Shown here: piece after piece, positions 9,094 through 17,099 of the stretch | Layout: the number at the start of each line of letters is the position of its first letter | Position numbering within the stretch: the stretch's first letter is position 1 | Assembly (NCBI GenBank): GCA_963763115.1 | Contig: CAVXNM010000062.1 | Coordinates: forward strand, 1 to 64,000 | DNA: 64,000 nt | Origin: CAVQCA01 sp963763115 | GTDB taxonomy: Bacteria > Pseudomonadota > Gammaproteobacteria > UBA9214 | Direction of reading: 5' to 3' | Notes under the pieces: generated by a model | What the model was told of the DNA's origin: nothing | What the model saw: the letters and a program-made list of their open reading frames with translations, nothing else | The model's database searches: none | Made by a program: the position numbers and the translations under genes

Positions 9094-10836
9094 ATGAACG
9101 CCTTCAAGATTCCGATCAGCCGCACCATCATTGATCGCTTCATGGAGATGATGAGGTCCCTCCTCAAGTCCGAGGTCGGCGGCAAGGCCAAGGCGCTGTT
9201 CATCGTGCTCATCCTGTTTCTGTTCGGCATCAATGCCCTGAACGTGGTGAACAGCTATGTGGGCCGGGACTTCATGACGGCCATCGAGCACCGGAACATG
9301 AGCGGATTCCTCCGCTATGCCCTGCTCTACGTGGGTGTCTTCGCGGCCTCAACCGTCGCCGCGGTGCTCTACCGCTACGCCGAGGAGCGCCTGGGGCTTA
9401 TCTGGCGCAAGTGGCTCACGGACCGCGCCGTCACCCGTTATCTGGATAACCACACCTACTTCCGCCTGCACGATGCCGGTGATCTGCCGAACCCCGACCA
9501 GCGCATCGCCGAAGACATCCGCTCGCTGACCTCGACCACGCTGTCCTTCGTGCTGCTGTTTCTCAATGCCAGCTTCACGGTGGTAGCTTTCTCCGGCGTG
9601 ATGTGGACCATCAGCCCGCTGTTGTTCGTCGTGGCGGTCGCCTATGCCGCCCTGGGTTCCTTTTTCACCGTTTACCTGGGAAAACCCCTGGTCCGGCTGA
9701 ATTACGACCAGCTGGACAAGGAGGCCAACTTTCGCGCCCGCCTGCTGCATGTGGGTGAAAACGCCGCCTCCATTGCCCTGCTGCGGCGCGAGGGACGGCT
9801 CAAGGCGCGGCTGCTCGACCGCCTCGAGCAGTTGACCTCGAATTATCAGCGCATCATCGAGGTAAACCGCAACCTCGGCTACTTCACCACCGGGTACAAC
9901 TATCTCATCCAGATCATTCCGGCCCTGGTGGTGGCGCCCCTGTTCATTGACGGCAAGGCCGACTTCGGTGTCATCAGCCAGTCGGCCATGGCCTTCGGTC
10001 ATCTGCTCGGGGCGTTTTCCCTGATCGTCACCCAGTTCCAGTCCATATCGAACTACACGGCGGTCATCGCCCGGCTCGGAGGATTGCGTCAGGCCATGGA
10101 CAATGCACGGCCGCCGGTCATTCCGGAAATCGAAAGCTGTGATTCCTGCGGGATTGTCGTCTTCGATGAACTGACCCTGCGGTCACGGCGCAGGGGTCGT
10201 ATCCTGGTCGACAAGCTGAACCTCACCATACCCGTCGGGACCTGTGTACTCATCCGCACACAGAGCGATTCCACGAAACACGTCCTGTTCCGCGCGACCG
10301 CCGATTTATGGGACAAGGGCGAGGGGCGCATCCTGCGACCCGGCCTCGACGACATGATGTTCGTGCCGGAGCGTCCCTACCTGCCGCCGGGAACGTTGCG
10401 CGAGGCGCTGCTGCACCCCGGTCAGGAAAAACTGTTCCCGGACGAGCAGATCCTCGAGATTCTCCATTCCCTGAACCTGGAATCCGTAATGAGGCGAATC
10501 GGCGGACTCAATACAGAACGCAAATGGGCCGACCTGCTCTCTCTCTCCGAACAGCAGCTCCTCGCCTTTGCGCGCGTGCTGATCGCCGCGCCCAGTTTCG
10601 CCTTTCTCGATCAACCGAGCCGGGCCCTGAGCGAGACACAGGTGAACGCACTTTTGCGACGGCTGCGTGAACGGGGCATCACGTACCTGACCCTGGGCGA
10701 TGATGACGACACCGACTATTACGAGCAGCTGCTCGAAATCGCCGAGGACGGCTCCTGGAAACTGAGCCCCCTCCCCGCCGCCGCGGAACATGCGGACCTC
10801 GCTCCCGCCCCGGGAGTGACGCCGTCGCAGGACTGA
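9094..10836 (+). CDS. SbmA/BacA/ABCD-like ABC transporter with degenerate ATPase domain
   Basis: A 580-residue fused membrane-plus-ATPase protein. Membrane segments are visible at ALFIVLILFLFGINAL, FLRYALLYVGVFAAST, LSFVLLFLNASFTVVAF and LIQIIPALVVAPLFI. The family signature EERLGLIWRKWLTDR is typical of the YddA/SbmA/ABCD group. In the ATPase half the Walker A glycines are missing (IRTQSDSTKHVL where GxxGxGKS is expected). The Walker B segment reads FAFLDQPSRALSE, with Gln in place of the catalytic Glu. The signature motif LSLSEQQLLAFARVLI is near normal. ATP hydrolysis is therefore doubtful, and SbmA/BacA itself works without an ATPase. ATG 9094 fits the homology better than the upstream 9010. 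Confidence 0.8.
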   Translation: MNAFKIPISRTIIDRFMEMMRSLLKSEVGGKAKALFIVLILFLFGINALNVVNSYVGRDFMTAIEHRNMSGFLRYALLYVGVFAASTVAAVLYRYAEERLGLIWRKWLTDRAVTRYLDNHTYFRLHDAGDLPNPDQRIAEDIRSLTSTTLSFVLLFLNASFTVVAFSGVMWTISPLLFVVAVAYAALGSFFTVYLGKPLVRLNYDQLDKEANFRARLLHVGENAASIALLRREGRLKARLLDRLEQLTSNYQRIIEVNRNLGYFTTGYNYLIQIIPALVVAPLFIDGKADFGVISQSAMAFGHLLGAFSLIVTQFQSISNYTAVIARLGGLRQAMDNARPPVIPEIESCDSCGIVVFDELTLRSRRRGRILVDKLNLTIPVGTCVLIRTQSDSTKHVLFRATADLWDKGEGRILRPGLDDMMFVPERPYLPPGTLREALLHPGQEKLFPDEQILEILHSLNLESVMRRIGGLNTERKWADLLSLSEQQLLAFARVLIAAPSFAFLDQPSRALSETQVNALLRRLRERGITYLTLGDDDDTDYYEQLLEIAEDGSWKLSPLPAAAEHADLAPAPGVTPSQD

Positions 10837-10862
10837 GCGGGCGTCCGCATATCCAGGAGCCC

Positions 10863-12218
10863 ATGTCACACGCCATGACCTTTCCTGACGGCTTCCTCTG
10901 GGGCGCGGCCACCTCAGCCTACCAGGTCGAGGGCTCACCCCTCGCCGACGGGGCCGGGGCGAGCATCTGGCACGATTTTGCCCATACGCCGGGGCGGGTG
11001 GCGAACGGCGATACCGGCGATATCGCCTGCGATCACTACCGCTGCTACGCGGACGACGTCGGGCTGATGGCCCGGCTCGGGCTGAACGCCTACCGCTTCA
11101 GCATCGCCTGGGGACGGGTGCTGCCGGAGGGCACCGGGAAACCGAACCCCAAAGGACTGGATTTCTACCGGCGGCTGGTGGATGCACTGCTGGCGCAGGG
11201 CATCGAGCCCATGGCCACACTCTATCACTGGGACCTGCCGGCGGCGCTGCAGGAGCGCGGGGGATGGCTGAATCCGAACAGCGCCGGCTGGTTCGCGGAC
11301 TATGCCCGGATCCTGTTCGATGCGCTCGATGACCGCGTGCCGCACTGGCTGACCCTCAACGAACCCTGGGTGGTCACCGTGGCGGGCCATCTGCAGGGCG
11401 AACATGCCCCGGGGCATCATAGCCTCTACGAGACACCGCGCGTCGCCCACGCCCTGTTGCGCGCCCACGCCGCCGCGGTGTCCGCATACCGCGCCACCGG
11501 CCGTCATCGCATCGGGCTGGCGGTGAATCTGGAACCGCAGCATCCGGCGAGCGGCGAGGCGAAGGACCTGGCCGCCGCGGCGCGGCGCGACGCCTTCATC
11601 AACCGCTGGTACCTGGATCCGCTGTTTCTCGGCGCCTACCCGCCGGAACTGGAAGCGATCTTCGGCGCGGACTGGCCGGTCTACACGGCCACGGATCTCG
11701 CCGGTCTTCCCGGCACGGTGGATTTCCTCGGCGTGAACTACTATTCACGCGGCGTGGTCCGTGATGATCCGGCGGACTGCCCGGTACGGGCCGCCCGCCT
11801 GCGCCAGGATGACCGTCCGCATACCGCCATGGACTGGGAGGTCTATCCCGCCGGCCTCACGGAGATCCTGTTGTGGATCAAGGGACGCTACGGCAACCCG
11901 CCGGTCTACATCACCGAAAACGGCGCGGCCTTCGACGACCCGCTCCCTGAGCACGGCGAACTGCAGGATCTGCAGCGCGTGGACTACCTGCGCCGGCATT
12001 TGCTCGCCGCCCGCCAGACGCTGGACCAGGGCGTCGACCTGCGCGGCTATTTCGCATGGTCGCTGTTCGACAACTTCGAGTGGGCCTGCGGCTACGCCAA
12101 ACGCTTCGGCCTGGTGCACGTGGACTTCACCACCCTGCGGCGCACCCCGAAGCAGAGCGCGCGCTTCTACCGCGAAGTCATCCGCACCCGGGGCGGCAAT
12201 CTCACCGGCGGCGAGTGA
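10863..12218 (+). CDS. bglB: GH1 beta-glucosidase
   Basis: A 451-residue retaining beta-glucosidase of glycoside hydrolase family 1, full length for the family. It begins FPDGFLWGAATSAYQVEG, the family N-terminal signature. The acid/base Glu is in LTLNEPW (about residue 166) and the nucleophile Glu in VYITENGAA (about residue 351). It ends with FDNFEWACGYAKRFGLVHVD, which forms the glucose-binding subsite. No signal peptide is present, so it should act on imported oligosaccharides. It lies 26 bases after the transporter gene and is probably co-transcribed. It completes the glycan block with the GH94-type protein and the discoidin glycosidase. Confidence 0.93.
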   Translation: MSHAMTFPDGFLWGAATSAYQVEGSPLADGAGASIWHDFAHTPGRVANGDTGDIACDHYRCYADDVGLMARLGLNAYRFSIAWGRVLPEGTGKPNPKGLDFYRRLVDALLAQGIEPMATLYHWDLPAALQERGGWLNPNSAGWFADYARILFDALDDRVPHWLTLNEPWVVTVAGHLQGEHAPGHHSLYETPRVAHALLRAHAAAVSAYRATGRHRIGLAVNLEPQHPASGEAKDLAAAARRDAFINRWYLDPLFLGAYPPELEAIFGADWPVYTATDLAGLPGTVDFLGVNYYSRGVVRDDPADCPVRAARLRQDDRPHTAMDWEVYPAGLTEILLWIKGRYGNPPVYITENGAAFDDPLPEHGELQDLQRVDYLRRHLLAARQTLDQGVDLRGYFAWSLFDNFEWACGYAKRFGLVHVDFTTLRRTPKQSARFYREVIRTRGGNLTGGE

Positions 12219-12280
12219 GCGCCAGCCTCCGGAAACCCTTGCCACTCGCCCCGGTCACCCCATTCGCGTAGATTAACGCC

Positions 12281-12964
12281 ATGCGCATACTGGTCATCGA
12301 AGACAATCACGACCTCGCGGCCAACCTCTGCGAGTACCTTGAGGAACGGGGTCACCTGGTGGATGCCGCCGAGGACGGCCTCACCGGCCTGCACCTGGCG
12401 GTGCGCAATACCTATGACGCCATCGTGCTGGATGTGATCCTGCCCGGGATGAACGGCATCACGGTGTGCCGCAAGCTGCGTGAGGAGGCGGGCAAGGAAA
12501 CCCCGGTGCTGATGCTCACCGCCCGCGATTCCGTCGAGGACCGCGTCACCGGGCTGGAGGCCGGGGCGGACGATTACGTAATCAAGCCCTTCGCCCTGCG
12601 TGAAGTCGATGCGCGGCTGCATGCGCTGGTGCGGCGCGCCTCCGGCAAGGGCCAGTGGCGGCGACTGGAGGTGGCCGATCTCAGCTTCGATACCGGCACC
12701 CTCAAGGTCCGGCGCGGTTCGCGCGACATCGAACTGCCGCCCATCCCCATGCGCATCCTCGAGATGTTGATGAAAAGCTCGCCCCGGGTGGTGTCGCGGG
12801 GCGACATCGAGGCGCAGATCTGGGGCGACACGCCTCCGGACAGCGACGCCCTGCGCGCCCACATGCATGTGCTGCGCAGCGGCATCGACCATCCCGGCGA
12901 GGCACCGTTGCTGCAGACGGTGCGTGGACGCGGTTACCGGCTGGCGGATGCCGATACGCTTTAA
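12281..12964 (+). CDS. OmpR-family response regulator (QseB/PmrA-like)
   Basis: A 227-residue two-component regulator. The receiver domain (1-115) has the acidic pair in VIEDNHDLA, the phospho-acceptor Asp in AIVLDVILPGMNG, the Thr/Ser switch in LMLTARD and the Lys in DDYVIKPF. The C-terminal winged helix includes EMLMKSSPRVVSRGDIEAQIWG and ends LLQTVRGRGYRLAD. It overlaps the histidine kinase gene downstream. Repeated CTTAAC boxes in front of the next gene, sulP, are a likely target given PmrA/QseB binding preferences; that link is inference. Confidence 0.93.
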   Translation: MRILVIEDNHDLAANLCEYLEERGHLVDAAEDGLTGLHLAVRNTYDAIVLDVILPGMNGITVCRKLREEAGKETPVLMLTARDSVEDRVTGLEAGADDYVIKPFALREVDARLHALVRRASGKGQWRRLEVADLSFDTGTLKVRRGSRDIELPPIPMRILEMLMKSSPRVVSRGDIEAQIWGDTPPDSDALRAHMHVLRSGIDHPGEAPLLQTVRGRGYRLADADTL

Positions 12965-14234
12965 ACGCAGCCTGCGCTTCCGGGGCGGACTGGCCTTCGC
13001 CCTGTTCGGGGGGCTCCTGAGCCTGCTGCTGAGCAGCTGGCTGTACCTTGCCACACATGACGCCGGGCTGCACCTGATGGACGAGACGCTCAAGGCGGAA
13101 CTGGAGGACTACCTTACCCGGCGGCAACGCAACCACTACTCCCTCCCCCAGGCCACCGTGACGGTGCTGGGCTATGTGTCCCCCTCGCCGCCGGGTGCGC
13201 CGCCGCCACCCGGGAAATTGCTCAAACAACCGCCCGGCCTCACCTCCCTGACGCTGCGAGGCGTGCCCTATCGCCTGCTGGTTCAGGACGTGGACGAGTC
13301 CCGCTACTACCTGCTCTACAACGAAACCCACCAGCTAACCCGCGAAACCCGTTTTGTATGGCTGCTCGGCAGCGGAGTGCTGGTGATTATGCTGCTCGCG
13401 AGCGCCGGCGGTCTGTGGCTGGCGGGCCGCGTCATCACCCCGGTCACGGTACTGGCCGAACGTGTCAAAGCGCTGGAACCGGAGGCGATGCACTCGCCGC
13501 TGGGGGCGGACTTCCCCCGGGATGAACTGGGGGCGCTGGCACGCGCCTTCGACCGTTATCTTGCCCGCCTTGGGGCCTTCATCGAGCGCGAGCGCGCATT
13601 TACCGCCGACGTCAGCCACGAACTGCGCACGCCGCTGTCCATTATTCGGGGAGCCGCGGAAATCCAGGAAGAAGATGCCTCGCTCACTCACCGCCAGCGG
13701 ACTCGCGCCCTGCGCGTTCAGCGGGCAGCCCAGGACATGGCGGAAATCACCACCGCGCTGCTGGTGCTCGCTCGGGAACAGCGGTTCGGCAGCGCCCCGC
13801 CCACCGCGGTGGCGAAACTGGTGCAGGACGCGGTGGAAAGACACCGCCACCTGCTGGAGGGCAAGTCCACCAGGGTCAAACTGGAGATCGTAGCCGATCC
13901 CCAGCTGGCGGCGGACCGTGCCTTGCTGCTGATTGTCGTGGGCAATCTCATCCGCAATGCCTTTCAGCACACCGACCAGGGAGAGGTCAACATCCACCTG
14001 ACGGCGCAACGGCTGCGGATCACCGACACGGGGCGCGGCATCGCTGAAGCGGAACTGGCGCAGATCTTCCAGCGCCATTACAAAGGCAGCGGCAGCGGCG
14101 GCGAAGGTATTGGCCTGTCGCTCACCAAGCGGATCTGCGATCGCTATGGCTGGGACATCACCCTGGAAAGCCGCCCCGGGTGCGGCACCGCGGTCCGGCT
14201 GGACTTCGGGACGGAAGCGGCCACCGCCACCTGA
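12948..14234 (+). CDS. Sensor histidine kinase
   Basis: A 428-residue membrane histidine kinase. It has a first membrane helix at about residues 12-33 (GLAFALFGGLLSLLLSSWLYLA), a roughly 110-residue periplasmic sensor region with a Pro-rich stretch (SPPGAPPPPGKLL), and a second helix (VWLLGSGVLVIMLLASAGGLWLAG). A HAMP linker and the phospho-acceptor H-box FTADVSHELRTPLSIIRG follow. The ATP-binding N box (VGNLIRNAFQHT) and G boxes (DTGRGIA, GEGIGLSLTKRI) are intact. ATG 12948 overlaps the regulator gene by 17 bases. The signal sensed cannot be inferred. Confidence 0.93.
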   Translation: MPIRFKRSLRFRGGLAFALFGGLLSLLLSSWLYLATHDAGLHLMDETLKAELEDYLTRRQRNHYSLPQATVTVLGYVSPSPPGAPPPPGKLLKQPPGLTSLTLRGVPYRLLVQDVDESRYYLLYNETHQLTRETRFVWLLGSGVLVIMLLASAGGLWLAGRVITPVTVLAERVKALEPEAMHSPLGADFPRDELGALARAFDRYLARLGAFIERERAFTADVSHELRTPLSIIRGAAEIQEEDASLTHRQRTRALRVQRAAQDMAEITTALLVLAREQRFGSAPPTAVAKLVQDAVERHRHLLEGKSTRVKLEIVADPQLAADRALLLIVVGNLIRNAFQHTDQGEVNIHLTAQRLRITDTGRGIAEAELAQIFQRHYKGSGSGGEGIGLSLTKRICDRYGWDITLESRPGCGTAVRLDFGTEAATAT

Positions 14235-14268
14235 TCCTCCAGCTCCCGGGCCGGGGCGCACTCACCGT

Positions 14269-14329
14269 CTTAACGCTTCCTTAACGTTATCTTGACATTT
14301 ACATTACATTTTGTTGACGTGGACTTAAC
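14269..14329 (+). promoter_or_regulatory. CTTAAC direct repeats, likely response-regulator operator
   Basis: CTTAAC occurs at 14269-14274 and 14280-14285, separated by exactly five bases (11 bp start to start), and again at 14324-14329. PmrA/QseB-type regulators bind two YTTAAK half-sites five bases apart, so this is a near match (the last base is C rather than G/T). A TTGACA hexamer at 14292-14297 lies just downstream. The site sits between the kinase stop and the start of sulP. Confidence 0.5.
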
Positions 14330-14372
14330 GCCCGACGGGATAGGGTATGCACGCGTTTTTCACCAGCCCGAG

Positions 14373-16205
14373 ATGAAAACTCCGATGTCCACGATGCTCA
14401 CCCCTCCTGACTGGCTCAAGTCCTTCATGCCGTTTCTGTCCTGGTGGCCGATGGTCAACCGGCGCACCCTGCGCGAGGATCTCATGGCCGGGCTCACCGG
14501 CGCTATAGTGGTTTTGCCGCAGGGGGTGGCCTTCGCCACCATCGCCGGCATGCCGCCGGAATACGGCCTGTACGCGGGTATCGTTCCCGCCATCATCGCC
14601 GCCCTGTTCGGTTCCTCCTGGCATCTGGTCTCCGGCCCCACGACGGCCGCCTCCCTGGTGCTGTTCTCCATCCTGTCCAGCTACGCGGAACCGGGTTCCG
14701 TTCCCTACGTGCAGCTCGCCTTCACCCTCACCTTCATGGTGGGTCTGATCGAACTCTCGCTGGGCCTGGCGCGCCTCGGGGCTCTGGTCAATTTCATTTC
14801 CCATTCGGTGGTGATCGGCTTTACCGCCGGCGCCGCGATCCTGATCGCCACCAACCAGGTCAAGAACTTTTTCGGTCTGCCTATCCCGCGCGGTACCTCC
14901 TTCGTCGAAACCTGGGAGACCCTGTTCACACACCTGGACCAGATCGGACCCTATGTCACCGCCGTCTCCCTCGTCACGCTATTGATCGGGGTGCTGGTGC
15001 GCCGATTTCTGCCCCGCTGGCCGTATATGATCGTCGCCATGCTCGGGGGCAGCGTACTCGGCATCATCCTGCAGCAAGTCGGCGTCAAGACCATCAGCAC
15101 CGTGGGCGCGCTGCCTTCCGTGCTGCCGCCGCTGTCGATGCCCACCCTGTCATTCGAGAGCCTGCGGGATCTGTTCAGCGGCGCGGTGGCCGTCACCCTG
15201 CTGGCCCTCACCGAGGCGGTCTCGATCGCCCGCGCCATGGCGGTGCGCAGTGGACAGCACCTGGACGGCAACCAGGAATTTATCGGCCAGGGTCTGTCCA
15301 ACATCATCGGCAGCTTCTTCTCCGGCTACGTGGCCACCGGCTCCTTCAACCGCAGCGGCCTGAACTACACCGCCGGCGCCAAGACGCCGATGGCCGCCGT
15401 CACTGCCGGGGTGCTGCTGGCCGCCATCGTGGTGCTGGTAGCCCCGCTCGCCACCTATCTGCCGAATGCCGCCATGGCTGGGGTACTGTTCCTGGTGGCC
15501 TGGGGCTTGATCGATTTCCACCACATCCGCCAGATAATCAACACCAGCCGGGCGGAGACTGCGATCCTGCTGGTCACCTTCATCGCCACCCTGTCCATCG
15601 CGCTGGAAGAGGCGATCGTCGTAGGCGTCATGCTGTCGCTGGTGATCTATCTCAGCCGCACCTCCCGCCCGCAGGTGGTGAAACGGGTACCCGATCCCCA
15701 GCACGCGAAACGCAAATTCACCCGCAATCCGTCACTGCCCGAATGCCCGCAGATGAAAATCGTGCGGGTGGACGGATCGCTGTTCTTCGGGGCGGTGAGC
15801 GCCGTGCAGGAGAGTTTCCGGGAATTCGAGAAGCAAACCCCGTCGCAGAAGCACCTGGTCGTAGTAGCCTCGCCCATCAATTTCGTGGACGTGGCCGGCG
15901 CCGAATTCCTCGCCACCGAGGCGAAGCGCCGCCGCGCCCAGGGCGGCGGGTTGTATTTCATCCAGTTGAAAACAGCCGTTATGAAGACGCTGCACAAAGG
16001 CAATTTCATGGAGTCCATCGGCGAGGAAAATTCCTTCCGCAGCAAGAGCGAAGCCATTACCAAGGTGTTCAACAAACTCGATCCGCAGGTGTGCCGCAAC
16101 TGCCGGCTGCGGGTGTTCAACGAATGCGGCAGCGTCCCCGGTGCGGCGCCGGCGCCCCTGCAGAATCATGAGCTATCACCCGACACGAACCGGTCCCCGG
16201 GCTAG
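14373..16205 (+). CDS. SulP-family anion transporter with STAS domain
   Basis: A roughly 610-residue SulP permease for sulfate, bicarbonate or related anions. The N-terminal family motif is visible as GAIVVLPQGVAFATIAGMPPEYGLYAG, followed by many hydrophobic helices and ATGSFNRSGLNYTAGAKTPM in the core. The C-terminal cytoplasmic STAS domain runs from about residue 450 (MKIVRVDGSLFFGAVSAVQ, INFVDVAGAEFLA), and a short Cys-containing tail (VCRNCRLRVFNEC) follows it. ATG 14373 or 14385 is preferred over 14292, which lies within the promoter region. The CTTAAC boxes upstream suggest control by the adjacent two-component system. Confidence 0.9.
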   Translation: MKTPMSTMLTPPDWLKSFMPFLSWWPMVNRRTLREDLMAGLTGAIVVLPQGVAFATIAGMPPEYGLYAGIVPAIIAALFGSSWHLVSGPTTAASLVLFSILSSYAEPGSVPYVQLAFTLTFMVGLIELSLGLARLGALVNFISHSVVIGFTAGAAILIATNQVKNFFGLPIPRGTSFVETWETLFTHLDQIGPYVTAVSLVTLLIGVLVRRFLPRWPYMIVAMLGGSVLGIILQQVGVKTISTVGALPSVLPPLSMPTLSFESLRDLFSGAVAVTLLALTEAVSIARAMAVRSGQHLDGNQEFIGQGLSNIIGSFFSGYVATGSFNRSGLNYTAGAKTPMAAVTAGVLLAAIVVLVAPLATYLPNAAMAGVLFLVAWGLIDFHHIRQIINTSRAETAILLVTFIATLSIALEEAIVVGVMLSLVIYLSRTSRPQVVKRVPDPQHAKRKFTRNPSLPECPQMKIVRVDGSLFFGAVSAVQESFREFEKQTPSQKHLVVVASPINFVDVAGAEFLATEAKRRRAQGGGLYFIQLKTAVMKTLHKGNFMESIGEENSFRSKSEAITKVFNKLDPQVCRNCRLRVFNECGSVPGAAPAPLQNHELSPDTNRSPG

Positions 16206-16244
16206 CGCCTCCGGCCAGCTCGTCGAGCCTTCTGGAGGCAGACT

Positions 16245-16736
16245 ATGAAGCAGTGTAAAAACATACTTTGTGTCATCGATCCGGATACGCGCGGCGAGCA
16301 GGTATTGCTGCTGGCATGGGAACACGCCCGGCGTCATTCCGCGACACTGTTGACGGCACATGTGGTCGACTATCACACCGGTTTCGAGTCTGATCATGTC
16401 CCGTTCATGTCACCGGCGGAACTGGCCACGGGACTGGCCGATGCTGCCTCCCAGCGCATACGGGCCATGCTGGAGAAAATCCACCCCGCAGGTAACCTGT
16501 GGGTGGAAGTGGGGCAGGAGCGGCAGAGCGTCATCAGGCTGGCCAACGATTGCGAGGCGGATCTGGTGATCGTTGGTTCCCACAGTCCTTTTGGATTTCG
16601 AACCACGCAGGCCCACACACCGCCTCACCATTTCCCCTTCGAGGTGCTCACCGTGCAGGTCAGACGCAGCTGGAATCCGATGCACTGGTTCCATTACGCG
16701 GGCCAGGCCGAGCAGCGACACGCCCCACGCCGCTAA
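16245..16736 (+). CDS. Universal stress protein (UspA) family
   Basis: A 163-residue single-domain Usp protein preceded by a good ribosome site (GGAGG, then ATG). The start KNILCVIDPDTRGEQVLLLAWEHARRHSATLLTAHVVD and the later ANDCEADLVIVGSHSP fit the alpha/beta fold. The ATP-binding G-2x-G-9x-G(S/T) signature is not intact (GSHSPFGFRTTQAHTPPHH), so this is probably a member that does not bind ATP. It follows sulP by about 40 bases and may belong to the same transcript. Confidence 0.8.
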   Translation: MKQCKNILCVIDPDTRGEQVLLLAWEHARRHSATLLTAHVVDYHTGFESDHVPFMSPAELATGLADAASQRIRAMLEKIHPAGNLWVEVGQERQSVIRLANDCEADLVIVGSHSPFGFRTTQAHTPPHHFPFEVLTVQVRRSWNPMHWFHYAGQAEQRHAPRR

Positions 16737-17099
16737 GGCGCCCTGCCAGCGTCCGCCTGACCGCGGCGGAAGACGTGACGGTTCACGCCCGCCCCTCTCT
16801 TGCGGTTTTCAACGGAGACTATCGCCGTGCCTGCGGGGCATGGCGGCCGGATCCCGTCATCAGGTCCTTGGGTAAAGCATGGAAGTTATGTCACTCTTGT
16901 CCACCCGGGACACGGCATGGACAACGGGGGAATTGACCTTGCCGGAAGGCAGATCAACCGGCAGACTGCACACCACGGCCGGGCGGGCGGACACTGACAT
17001 TACCCCGGCCCCAACTCCACAAACCGGTCGCCGCCGAGGCGGCCCATCAACGGCATGGCCGGGAGAATGCGCCATCCACCGAACTCGCAGGAGAACGTC
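16737..17099 (+). other. Leader region upstream of mgtE
   Basis: A 360-base gap with no credible gene. It could be the leader of mgtE, but I could not recognise an M-box or other known riboswitch core by eye. An AGGAG at 17089-17093 serves as the ribosome site for the GTG at 17100. Confidence 0.4.

Noticed and set aside
16737..17099. Possible magnesium riboswitch before mgtE
   Set aside because: I could not find an M-box core or yybP-ykoY motif by eye; a covariance-model search would be needed to claim one.
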